From: JADLHS01 sp020848635 | Lineage (GTDB): Bacteria; Verrucomicrobiota; Verrucomicrobiia; Limisphaerales; JADLHS01 | Length of the DNA stretch: 64,000 bases | Reading direction: 5' to 3' | Assembly: GCA_037044975.1 (NCBI GenBank) | Contig: JBAOIL010000009.1 | Location: 1-64,000 of the forward strand | In this document: piece by piece, positions 46,997 through 55,035 of the stretch | How positions within the stretch are numbered: the first letter of the stretch is position 1 | Layout of the letters: each line of letters opens with the position of its first letter | Program-made: the position numbers and the translations under genes | Notes under the pieces: generated by a model | Database searches by the model: none | Seen by the model: the letters and a program-made list of their open reading frames with translations, nothing else | Told to the model about the DNA's origin: nothing

Positions 46997-48031
46997 ATGC
47001 TTCAAAAGCCTGAAAAAGCTCCGGTGGATCCGGAGTTACACCGCCGCGTGCTGGAACTCATCGCTTTCAAAGGCGGCGGCTACAACGAGGAAGCCGTGGC
47101 CGACATCATCGAGAATGCTCTGAAAATCCTCACGGACGTAAAGGGCACCGGCGATGTGCGGGTCATTCAGACCGCGGTCCGGGAACTCCGCTACGCCTAC
47201 CGCTTGTTTGCCCCGTATTCCCAGACTCGCAAAGTGACCATCTTCGGCTCGGCCCGTACCGCGTCCAACAAACAGGAGTACCAGCAGGCGGTTGAATTCG
47301 GAAAAAAGATCGTCAAAGCCGGGTTCATGGTCATCACCGGCGCCGGCCCCGGCATCATGCAGGCCGGTCATGAGGGCGCCGGGCCGGAAAACAGCTTCGG
47401 CGTCAACATCCGGCTCCCGTGGGAACAAAGCGCCAACCCTGTCATCCGCGAAGACAAGAAGCTCGTCACGTTCAAATACTTCTTCACACGCAAGCTCATC
47501 TTCATCCGGCATTCCGATGCCATCGTGCTGTTCCCCGGCGGCTTCGGCACAATGGACGAAGGGTATGAGGCCATCACGCTGATGCAGACTGGCAAAAGCC
47601 AGCTCATGCCACTGGTGCTCGTGGACAAACCCGGCGGCACCTATTGGAAAACCTGGGACAAACAGGTGCGCGAACACTTGTTGCGCGATCAATTGATCTC
47701 GCCCGACGATCTCAATTTATATCGCATCACCGACAGTGCGGACGAAGCCGTGAAGATTGTCACCCGCTTCTACCGTAACTTCCACTCGACCCGCTTCGTG
47801 AAGGACCTGTTCATCATCCGGCTCAACCACGCGCCAACAGACACCGCGATCGAGGCGATGAACGAGGACTTTGCGGACATTATCGTCGGCCCGGCCATCC
47901 AGCGCATCGAGCCGACGCCGGAAGAACGCGAGGACAACGATCAACTTGGCCTGCAACGCATCGCCTTCGGCTTCAACCGGCGGGAGTATGGCCGGCTGCG
48001 GCAGTTAATTGACGTGTTGAACAACTTGTAA
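46997..48031 (+). CDS. LOG-family (TIGR00730-like) Rossmann-fold protein
   Basis: 344 residues from MLQKPEKAPVDPELH. Rossmann motifs VTIFGSARTASN and VITGAGPGIMQAGHEGA, then VLFPGGFGTMDEGYEAITLM, match the conserved PGGxGTxxE of LOG-type proteins, which in some members release cytokinin bases from nucleotides by phosphoribohydrolase action. The N-terminal ~85 residues form an extra helical region, and the C-terminal ~100 are an extension not found in short LOG proteins. Actual substrate is unknown; PpnN-like nucleotide cleavage is plausible. Intact. Confidence 0.8.
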   Translation: MLQKPEKAPVDPELHRRVLELIAFKGGGYNEEAVADIIENALKILTDVKGTGDVRVIQTAVRELRYAYRLFAPYSQTRKVTIFGSARTASNKQEYQQAVEFGKKIVKAGFMVITGAGPGIMQAGHEGAGPENSFGVNIRLPWEQSANPVIREDKKLVTFKYFFTRKLIFIRHSDAIVLFPGGFGTMDEGYEAITLMQTGKSQLMPLVLVDKPGGTYWKTWDKQVREHLLRDQLISPDDLNLYRITDSADEAVKIVTRFYRNFHSTRFVKDLFIIRLNHAPTDTAIEAMNEDFADIIVGPAIQRIEPTPEEREDNDQLGLQRIAFGFNRREYGRLRQLIDVLNNL

Positions 48032-48099
48032 ACAATACCAAGAACCGACCCCTTTCGACCCTTTCTGTGCCACCACCGAAACCATGAGGAGGAATAATT

Positions 48100-48606
48100 A
48101 TGCGATATGAATATATTTGGTCCATTGTTGTTCTCCTGCTCACCGTTGCTCCGCAAGGTGCGTTTGCGGGAGAGAAAACAGACTTGACGCCGAGCATTGC
48201 CATTTTGCGGGCGGAAGATGGTGTTTTGTTCGTTGAACTGACAAACACGACCGACAGCGATGTCATGATTGACATGGCAAGGAATGAGCAAGGTTTGATT
48301 CCATGTGTTCATTTACTTGTGAAAGCCACAAATGGAGTCATAATAACCACTAACGCGGTATTTGCTGACGGATACTGGACTCCCTACGTTCTCGAGTCCA
48401 AGGTTGTTCCTGCCAAAGAGTATCAGCAGAATCTTGTTGGCATTCCGGCTACGTCGAGCGTGTTCTTCCGCGTGCCAATTGAACCCTTTCTTGCGATTGG
48501 GGGGCGAGATCACGCCAATGCGAAACTTGTGTCTCCAAAGCTCATCTACTTCGCAACTGACGGCACAAAGCACGAGGCAATTGGACGATTCTTCAACATT
48601 GAGTAA
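48100..48606 (+). CDS. Hypothetical exported protein
   Basis: 168 residues with an excellent ribosome-binding site (AGGAGGAATAATT before the ATG) and a signal peptide (YIWSIVVLLLTVAPQGAFAG). The mature part is beta-rich with no recognised motif. Its composition is poorer in GC than the neighbours. Lies 69 bases after the LOG-family gene. No function proposed. Confidence 0.55.
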   Translation: MRYEYIWSIVVLLLTVAPQGAFAGEKTDLTPSIAILRAEDGVLFVELTNTTDSDVMIDMARNEQGLIPCVHLLVKATNGVIITTNAVFADGYWTPYVLESKVVPAKEYQQNLVGIPATSSVFFRVPIEPFLAIGGRDHANAKLVSPKLIYFATDGTKHEAIGRFFNIE

Positions 48607-48751
48607 ACGGGTCACGCATTGGCGAGAGCGGTCACGAGTGAAAAAGCGGTTCGATCAGAAAGCGGGTTCTTGGTATTGACGACTCGGGAGCCGAAGTAAG
48701 ATCGAGCTTGAAACGCGCCGGCCAGGCAACCGGCCCCGCCCTGCGGCGACA

Positions 48752-49648
48752 CTACTTTTTCCGCCCGCCCTTGTCGTCGAGGTTCTGCTTCAATTGCTCA
48801 GGCGTCACCTGGCTTTGCACTCCGTCAACCGGCACTTCGACTTTGGCCACCCAGAGCAGCGCATTCAAGGTCAGCTTGCGGAAATTGTCGTCGCCCCAGT
48901 TGCGATGAAAATGCGCGCCGGTGAAACCGAAGCCACGTCCGCCGCCGGGCCGCTCGCTCGCCCACGCCACATGCTGCGGCTCGCCGCGGGCGACCATCTC
49001 GCGCATGGCCGGGTTGCCCTCGTGCGGCCCGTCTTTCCGATCCGCCGTGCTGGCGGGTGGCACCGAGGTGAGGATCGGCGTCACGCCTTTCATTCCGTCC
49101 CGGAACCGCATGTTGAAATACCATTCGTCCCGGATCGTGAAGGGTTTTACGCCCCGGGTAATGGGATGCTTGGGGAATTGCTTGAACTCCGCGTTCCAGT
49201 GCGGGTTCACCGACCAATTGATCTCAAACGCACCGCCGATCCATTCCAGAAATTCCGTTTCCCCTTTTTCCTTCGTCGGCTCGACCGCGTAATGCACACA
49301 CGCCAGTCCCACGCCCTGATCCATCAGCGCGCCGATGGTTTTCAGGCGGTCGCCCTGCAGCAGCGGATGCCCGCCACCCCCGTCGCTGTATACCACAATG
49401 GCCGCCGCCCCGGCGAAGGCATCCGGCGAATCCGGCCAGCCATTGCTGTAAACGACCGATGTGACACCCGGCACTTGGTCGAGGCCGGACTTGAGCAGCA
49501 GACAACCGGCGCGGTGTTCATGTTCGCCGGGGCCGTGACTGGGAACCCCGGCGATGAGGACGATTTTTTTGTCAGCGGCGGAGGCGGCCCCGGGCAAAAG
49601 GACAACGGCGAGCAACAGGGCGGCGGCAAATGACCAGCGGATTCTCAT
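48752..49648 (-). CDS. ThuA-domain exported protein
   Basis: 298 residues. Signal peptide MRIRWSFAAALLLAVVLLPG followed by a glutamine-amidotransferase-like ThuA fold (KKIVLIAGVPSHGPGEHEHR; EWYFNMRFRDG). ThuA proteins act in trehalose or related sugar utilisation, although the precise reaction is unclear. Third of a three-gene cluster on this strand with a DUF1080 protein and a sugar epimerase, 16 bases downstream of the DUF1080 stop. Intact. Confidence 0.85.
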   Translation of the reverse strand: MRIRWSFAAALLLAVVLLPGAASAADKKIVLIAGVPSHGPGEHEHRAGCLLLKSGLDQVPGVTSVVYSNGWPDSPDAFAGAAAIVVYSDGGGGHPLLQGDRLKTIGALMDQGVGLACVHYAVEPTKEKGETEFLEWIGGAFEINWSVNPHWNAEFKQFPKHPITRGVKPFTIRDEWYFNMRFRDGMKGVTPILTSVPPASTADRKDGPHEGNPAMREMVARGEPQHVAWASERPGGGRGFGFTGAHFHRNWGDDNFRKLTLNALLWVAKVEVPVDGVQSQVTPEQLKQNLDDKGGRKK

Positions 49649-49664
49649 AAGTCAATAATCAGGT

Positions 49665-50741
49665 TTATGGGCGTTGATAGACGACGAAAACGTGGTCCGA
49701 GCCGCTGGTGGACTTGAATTCCTTCGGGCGCGCGGCGCTGTTGACGGCGTAGCAAATCTTGAGGGTGACGCCGTTGAGCTCGTAAATGGCGGGAATGGTG
49801 TCACCGGATTGGGTGGAAACTTCCAAGGTCTTGGGGTTAGCTTTGGCGTCGAACGCGAGAGTGCCCGATTCATTCTGGCCGGCGGCGTCCAGCTTGAACG
49901 TGTCGCCCTTGATTTTCAACTTGGCGTCGGCAATCGTTGCGGCGTCGAGGGCCTGCCCATCAATCACCAGTTGCATTACCTTCCACTCGCCCTGGATGCG
50001 GTCGAGGTCGCTTGCGGCGGTGGTGGACTGCTTGATCCGGAGATCGCGAAACTGGACGGTCATGGGGTCGCCGGCGTGGAGTTGCAACGCCAGCACGCCT
50101 GATTTCGCCGCCTTCGCTTCGCACTCGTCGGTTACGTCCACCGTCAGCAGACCGTTGATGAAATGCTGGAGATGATTACCCTGCGCGAGGATGACGTAAT
50201 CATTCCAACCGTCCTTCTTGATGGCGGCTTGAATTTCCTCGGACTTCCCCACCGCGCCGGTGACCTGCTTCTTGCCATCCTTGTCCCACACCACTTTTTC
50301 GCCGCGCGCCGCCATGATGCCGCGGGTCATGCGTTCCTCGTAGAGAATGCCCGAATAATTAGGGCCGGCTTCCATGTCGGCCTGGTATCCGCCCACAACC
50401 CAGTTGGCCGCGTCAAAAACTTTGCTCCGATATTGAACGCCGGAATTGGCAAAGCCCTTGTCGTTGTTGGGGGTGATCTTGTAACTGAACCGGAGTTCGA
50501 AATCCCCCGGCGTGCCGTCCTTCCAGATCAAGAACGTGTTGCCCTTGGTTGGATTCTCCGGAGTTGTCCGCCCGACGATCGCACCGTCCTGCACCGACCA
50601 AAGCTTGGGATTGCCGTCCCAGCCGGTCAGGTCTTTGCCGTTGAAGATCGGGGTGAAGCCCGCCTCCGCTGCAGTCAACGAGTTCGTTTGCGCGACCAAC
50701 AGCGCGCCCAGCGCCGTTGCGATCAGAAAGTTTGGTTTCAT
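49665..50741 (-). CDS. DUF1080 protein fused to a TIGR03067 domain
   Basis: 358 residues. Signal peptide MKPNFLIATALGALLVAQTN. A DUF1080 (3-keto-disaccharide hydrolase-like, concanavalin-type sandwich) domain follows: FTPIFNGKDLTGWDG opening, GKNGIGFANSG-like centre (here DKGFANSGVQYRSK), VRFRDLRI-type end (VQFRDLRIK). Residues ~245-355 are a second module, DRIQGEWKVMQLVIDGQALD to VTLKICYAVN, which matches the TIGR03067 domain otherwise found as a separate exported protein in planctomycetes. In other bacteria DUF1080 enzymes cleave oxidised (3-keto) glycosides. The fusion is unusual. Confidence 0.85.
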   Translation of the reverse strand: MKPNFLIATALGALLVAQTNSLTAAEAGFTPIFNGKDLTGWDGNPKLWSVQDGAIVGRTTPENPTKGNTFLIWKDGTPGDFELRFSYKITPNNDKGFANSGVQYRSKVFDAANWVVGGYQADMEAGPNYSGILYEERMTRGIMAARGEKVVWDKDGKKQVTGAVGKSEEIQAAIKKDGWNDYVILAQGNHLQHFINGLLTVDVTDECEAKAAKSGVLALQLHAGDPMTVQFRDLRIKQSTTAASDLDRIQGEWKVMQLVIDGQALDAATIADAKLKIKGDTFKLDAAGQNESGTLAFDAKANPKTLEVSTQSGDTIPAIYELNGVTLKICYAVNSAARPKEFKSTSGSDHVFVVYQRP

Positions 50742-50780
50742 TTTGGTGTAGTGGGTGGACGCGATCGGGTTGCGGCTTAT

Positions 50781-51641
50781 TCAGGCTTTGCGAGAGGGGC
50801 GAAGGGTCTTCTGCAGGTGTTTCAGACCCTTGACGGCGATTTCATTTCGGGTCGGCTCCATGCGCCGCCAGATGGCCGCCGCTTTGGCGATGACCTTCAC
50901 ATCGGTCGTGAAGGACTCGATCACCACGTCGCCCTGATAACGGATGTCCTTCAACGCCTTGGCAATGGGCTGCCAGTCAATGTGATCGTTGCCGGGCGTG
51001 CCGCGATCGCTGCCGCAGGCGTGGAAATGCCCAAGCTGCTTGCCGGCTTTGCGAATTGCCGCCGCCTGATTCTTCTCCTCGATGTTCATGTGGAACGTGT
51101 CGAGGTGCAGCCGGAGCGCCGGACTGCCGACGGCTTTGACCATTTTCAGCGCCTGCTCGCAGGTGTTGATAAAATCGGTCTCGAAACGGTTCAACGGCTC
51201 CAGGCAAACCTGTTTGCCGCGCTTCTCCGCGTAGCGGCACAGCGTCTTGAGATGTTTCACCACGGTGGCCCATTGCTTCTTGTATTCCGCCGGCGGCACG
51301 GCGTCCGCGCGGCCCACGGCGGAATAGACCGGCCCGATCAACGACGGACAACCGAGCACCACCATCTGGTCAATCAACGTCATCATGTAGGCCAACCCGG
51401 TTTTCTGTTGTTGCGGCGTGCCGCGCAGATCGCGATCCGGCCCCATACAGGCGCAGATGGAGCCGCAGACAAGACCGTGCCGATCCAGCTCGCGCTTTAC
51501 GTGGGCCGGGTCAATGTGGGCCGGGTCTTCAATAGGAATCTCGATGGTGTCGAACCCCCACTGTTTGAATTGCCGGAATAATTTCGTGCTGTCGTTGGTG
51601 AACGGCGACGTGAAGAGAAAGGTATTGATGCCATATCGCAT
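50781..51641 (-). CDS. Sugar phosphate isomerase/epimerase (D-psicose 3-epimerase-like TIM barrel)
   Basis: 286 residues beginning MRYGINTFLFTSPFTND. Xylose-isomerase-like TIM barrel with the metal and substrate residues of ketose 3-epimerases: Glu in LEPLNRFETDF, Asp in LHLDTFHMNIEEKN, His in HFHACGSDRGTPG and Glu in DVVIESF. First gene of the - strand cluster (epimerase, DUF1080, ThuA). In related clusters such enzymes process the ketose or keto-sugar made by a Gfo/Idh/MocA oxidoreductase. Intact. Confidence 0.87.
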   Translation of the reverse strand: MRYGINTFLFTSPFTNDSTKLFRQFKQWGFDTIEIPIEDPAHIDPAHVKRELDRHGLVCGSICACMGPDRDLRGTPQQQKTGLAYMMTLIDQMVVLGCPSLIGPVYSAVGRADAVPPAEYKKQWATVVKHLKTLCRYAEKRGKQVCLEPLNRFETDFINTCEQALKMVKAVGSPALRLHLDTFHMNIEEKNQAAAIRKAGKQLGHFHACGSDRGTPGNDHIDWQPIAKALKDIRYQGDVVIESFTTDVKVIAKAAAIWRRMEPTRNEIAVKGLKHLQKTLRPSRKA

Positions 51642-51754
51642 GACGCCATTTTCCAAGTTCCGCCCGGTTTGTCCAGCGGCGAGTTGGCGGGGTAATCATC
51701 GGCAGTCGAACCAGCGCCATGAGTTGGTGTTGTAGGGAAGCCGCACTTTTTCGA

Positions 51755-52393
51755 CTACGTTTTGACGCGACGCCGGTTTCCGAGTTTCCAACCGATAATT
51801 ATGGCGACTACAAAACCGCCCAGAATAGCCACCACCGCAAAAACCTCGCTGGGTGGCCTATAAATCAATTGACGCTTCAAATCAGGATTTTCTGCAAACA
51901 TGGAAGCCACGGCAGCTTGGGCAATTCTTATGGCATTCGAATCTGGTTCTTGCAACTTGCCGCCAAATGCTAGCAGCAGCGCTTGAAAGTCGCTCTCTTT
52001 CACCCAACTTTCAGCGCAGAATTGATCAGGATCCTGATAGACAACGTAGCGCCCCTTAAGTCCGTCTTCCTTAATTGAATCATATCTGGTGAGGATCACC
52101 CTTCCGTCTGGCCGATCCAACGGTGGGAAGTTCGTCGGCACAAAAACGTACGTCCCTTCAATCGGCATTTTCCCGTTTGCCACTAATTCGGCGTTTTCTT
52201 CTAAAAGGCCACTGGCAAGCGGAGACCAATTGGTCGGCCAATTACCATTGTGACTGGTGATGTAATTGTGTACGACGCCTCCAAGTCGCCCCGCAGCGAT
52301 GGATTCTCGTGAAGGCTGGGTTCTAGCAAAGGCCTTTTCACCGGTGCACCAAAATCCGAGAAGGACAGGTAGGATGTAATGGTACGGCTTCAT
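51755..52393 (-). CDS. Hypothetical protein with signal and C-terminal membrane helix
   Basis: 212 residues. N-terminal hydrophobic leader (YHYILPVLLGFWCTGEKAFA) and a single C-terminal membrane segment (FAVVAILGGFVVAIIIGWKL) followed by a short basic tail, suggesting a periplasmic domain anchored at its end. The middle region has no motif I know. It lies between the sugar cluster and the helicase on the same strand. Confidence 0.55.
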   Translation of the reverse strand: MKPYHYILPVLLGFWCTGEKAFARTQPSRESIAAGRLGGVVHNYITSHNGNWPTNWSPLASGLLEENAELVANGKMPIEGTYVFVPTNFPPLDRPDGRVILTRYDSIKEDGLKGRYVVYQDPDQFCAESWVKESDFQALLLAFGGKLQEPDSNAIRIAQAAVASMFAENPDLKRQLIYRPPSEVFAVVAILGGFVVAIIIGWKLGNRRRVKT

Positions 52394-52545
52394 GGAAAGC
52401 CTCCGGCCAGGAAGGGGACTCTTGACATTACTTAGTCATGGTCTGTTGCTCCAGCTTTGCGAGCAATCCTTTGATTGATTCGCTGTGCCCATCTCCGCGA
52501 CGTCTTTGCCCGTGCCCCTCTGACGCCACGTCCAAGCAGGAACTT

Positions 52546-53781
52546 TCATTTCCGCCGCCGACCGGGGGCGAAATGATACCCGCCGTGAACGCGTACGGCG
52601 CGGGCGCTGCCGGTGTAGCCACTTTTCGCGCCGGGCTTGTCCTGCTCGAACAACGCCGTGTAGCGGTAATCAAAATTCTCCAGCTTCACCCGCGCAATTT
52701 TCTGGTTGATAAAGCGTTCGATGGCGAAGACATGATTGGCATCCTCCGCAATCATCAACGTGAAGGCATCGCCCGAGTGTTCGGCCCGGCCCGTGCGGCC
52801 AATGCGGTGGATGTAATCCTCCGGATGATGCGGCACGTCGTAGTTGATGACGTGGCTCACGTCCGCGATGTCGAGGCCGCGCGCGGCGATGTCCGTGGCG
52901 ACCAGCACCTCGAAGCGGCCTTCGCGGAAGCCGAGCAGGGCCTGCTCACGTTCGCTCTGCGTGCGGTTGGAATGCAGCACCGCCACGGAGTGATTGTTCC
53001 GCTTGAGCATCTGCGCGACGCGATCCGCGCCGTGCTTGGTGCGGCAGAAGATGATGACCGAATCGTAATTCACCTGTTCCAGCAGCGCGACGAGCAGATC
53101 GGTCTTTTGGGTGTCGGAAACCGGGTAGATGACGTGCTTGACGGTTTCGGCGGGCGTCCGGCGGGCGCCGATTTCCACCGTTTCCGGATTCTGCATGGCC
53201 CACTGGATCAGCGTTTCAATCGCGGGCGGAATGGTGGCGGAGAAGAGCGATGTCTGCCGCTGGCGCGGGCATTTTTCGAGGATGCGGCGCACGTCCGGCA
53301 GGAAACCCATGTCCAACATGCGGTCAGCTTCGTCGAGGACAACATGTTGCACCCGGTCGAGCTTACAGTTGCCCTGCTGAATATGATCCAGCAACCGACC
53401 AGGCGTGGCGACGAGCACATCCACGCCGGTGCGGAGGGCATCGTTTTGTTTGCCGTAACCAACGCCGCCGAAGATCACGGCCACGCGGAGATTGGTGAAG
53501 CGCGCAAAATCGCGGATGGCGGTCTCGACCTGCGCGGCGAGTTCGCGGGTCGGCTCCAGCACGAGCAGGCGCGTCTGGGGTTGGTGTTGATCCAGCTTGG
53601 AAAGGATCGGGAGAGCGAACGCGGCGGTCTTGCCGGTACCGGTCTGGGCGCTGCCAATGACGTCGCGTCCGGCCATGATCAATGGGATGGCGCGGAGTTG
53701 AATGGGAGTGGGGTCCACGTAACCCATCGCCTTCACGCCTTCGAGCACCGTCGGCGAAAGACCAAATTTAGTAAAAGGCAT
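52546..53781 (-). CDS. DEAD-box RNA helicase
   Basis: 411 residues from MPFTKFGLSPTVLEGVKAMG; a longer frame upstream is low-complexity. All motifs present: Q motif (GYVDPTPIQLRAIP), I AQTGTGKT, Ia PTREL, Ib TPGR, II DEAD, III SAT, V-VI (DIAARGLDI, HRIGRTGR). The C-terminal tail (SARAVRVHGGYHFAPGRRRK) is short and basic. Family role: RNA unwinding, cold adaptation or ribosome assembly. Intact. Upstream spacer 53782-54042 contains no gene I can support. Confidence 0.9.
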   Translation of the reverse strand: MPFTKFGLSPTVLEGVKAMGYVDPTPIQLRAIPLIMAGRDVIGSAQTGTGKTAAFALPILSKLDQHQPQTRLLVLEPTRELAAQVETAIRDFARFTNLRVAVIFGGVGYGKQNDALRTGVDVLVATPGRLLDHIQQGNCKLDRVQHVVLDEADRMLDMGFLPDVRRILEKCPRQRQTSLFSATIPPAIETLIQWAMQNPETVEIGARRTPAETVKHVIYPVSDTQKTDLLVALLEQVNYDSVIIFCRTKHGADRVAQMLKRNNHSVAVLHSNRTQSEREQALLGFREGRFEVLVATDIAARGLDIADVSHVINYDVPHHPEDYIHRIGRTGRAEHSGDAFTLMIAEDANHVFAIERFINQKIARVKLENFDYRYTALFEQDKPGAKSGYTGSARAVRVHGGYHFAPGRRRK

Positions 53782-54042
53782 ATATCTAGTGTCAATTGTG
53801 GGGAACGGTGCGGCAAATGTCGAAGCGGAAGTTTGTGGGCGGGCTGGGCTGGAAGTGGCGGGCACGAACGTGCCGGAGCGCGACCGGTCCCCGGTCGCAG
53901 CTTGTTGCTTTGGTTTGCGCACTGGAAAAAAACTAGAGATGCCATACCTTCCACGCGCTGCGAACGGGGGCCGTTCGCGCTCCGTCCGCAAATTTCTGCA
54001 GTCGCGGTCTTCTGCCGATTCTGAGATCAGCGTTCCACGGCG

Positions 54043-54915
54043 TCACAAGCCAATGGGGTGCCACGCGGTCTTAAACTCAACGGTGTCGAGGATCCAATAC
54101 GGGTTCTCGGCCTTGGCCGTCAGCCACTCGGCGGCGGCGAGCGAATGGTTCGTGTAACGCTTCAGATTGACGGCCATGCCCGCTTGCAGCTTCGCCGCAG
54201 TCTCGGCCTCGCCCGTGCCGTCCACAATCGCGTTTACATCCATGTGCCCGGCGATGTGCGACAACAATTCGGCGCGTGGGCCGGTGAGCAAATTCACCAC
54301 GCCGCCGGGCAGATCACTATTGGCGAGAATCTCGCTGAACGTCACGGCGGGCAGCGGGGACGGGCCGGATGCGATCAGGATCGCAGTGTTACCACTCAGG
54401 ATCACGGACGCGGTGAGCGCGACGAGGGCAACCAGGGATGGCTGGTCCGGCGCGAGCACCACCACGACGCCCATCGGTTCGGGCGTCGTAAAGTTGAAAT
54501 GCGGGGAGGCCACCGGGTTCACACTGCCGAAAATCGGTTGATACTTGTCCGTCCAGCCGGCGTAGTGGACGAGTCGGTCAATTGCCGCCGTCACTTCACG
54601 GTTCGCGGCGGCGGCCCTCTCGCCGGTGGAGCGCGAAATCTCCGTGGCGAGTTCGCGGGCGCGGTTTTGCATTATTTCGGCGGCGCGATAAAGGATTTGG
54701 CCGCGGTTATAGGCCGTGGCCCGGCTCCAACCGTCCGCCGCTGAACGCGCGGCCACCACGGCCTCCCGGAAATCCTTGCGCGAGGCGTGGCTGTAGTTGT
54801 CGAGGTGTTCACCGCGCGCGGACTTCGCGGGCAGAGAGCGGCCGCTCTCGCTGCGGGGAAATTTTCCGCCGATGAAGAGCTTGTAGGTCTTTTTGACGTC
54901 GAGGCGCGCGGCCAT
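54043..54915 (-). CDS. Truncated aldehyde-dehydrogenase-like protein lacking the catalytic Cys
   Basis: 290 residues. N-terminal ALDH half with KTYKLFIGGKFPRSESG and the cofactor-binding EPMGVVVVLAPDQPSLVALV and VNLLTGPRAELLSHIAGHMD. The usual ALDH core then continues to a GQxCxA active site, but here the protein ends soon after a short tail (ILDTVEFKTAWHPIGL). Neither catalytic Cys nor the general-base Glu is seen. It may be a regulatory or structural subunit like the second half of ALDH16-type proteins, or a truncated gene. No full-length ALDH is encoded beside it. Confidence 0.65.
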   Translation of the reverse strand: MAARLDVKKTYKLFIGGKFPRSESGRSLPAKSARGEHLDNYSHASRKDFREAVVAARSAADGWSRATAYNRGQILYRAAEIMQNRARELATEISRSTGERAAAANREVTAAIDRLVHYAGWTDKYQPIFGSVNPVASPHFNFTTPEPMGVVVVLAPDQPSLVALVALTASVILSGNTAILIASGPSPLPAVTFSEILANSDLPGGVVNLLTGPRAELLSHIAGHMDVNAIVDGTGEAETAAKLQAGMAVNLKRYTNHSLAAAEWLTAKAENPYWILDTVEFKTAWHPIGL

Positions 54916-55035
54916 GGGGGCAGACTAACCCAGTCGGGGTGGGGCAGCAAGAACCCAAGGCGGTGGGTGGCAACCCAAAACTCGCTTCGGTTTAACTCGC
55001 CCGTTCCGCGGCTCCGCGTCATACTGCCAGCCGCA

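Noticed and set aside
50163..51581. A 472-codon + strand frame
   Set aside because: It is antisense to the DUF1080 and epimerase genes and has no domain logic.
52438..54024. A 528-codon + strand frame
   Set aside because: It is antisense to the complete DEAD-box helicase.
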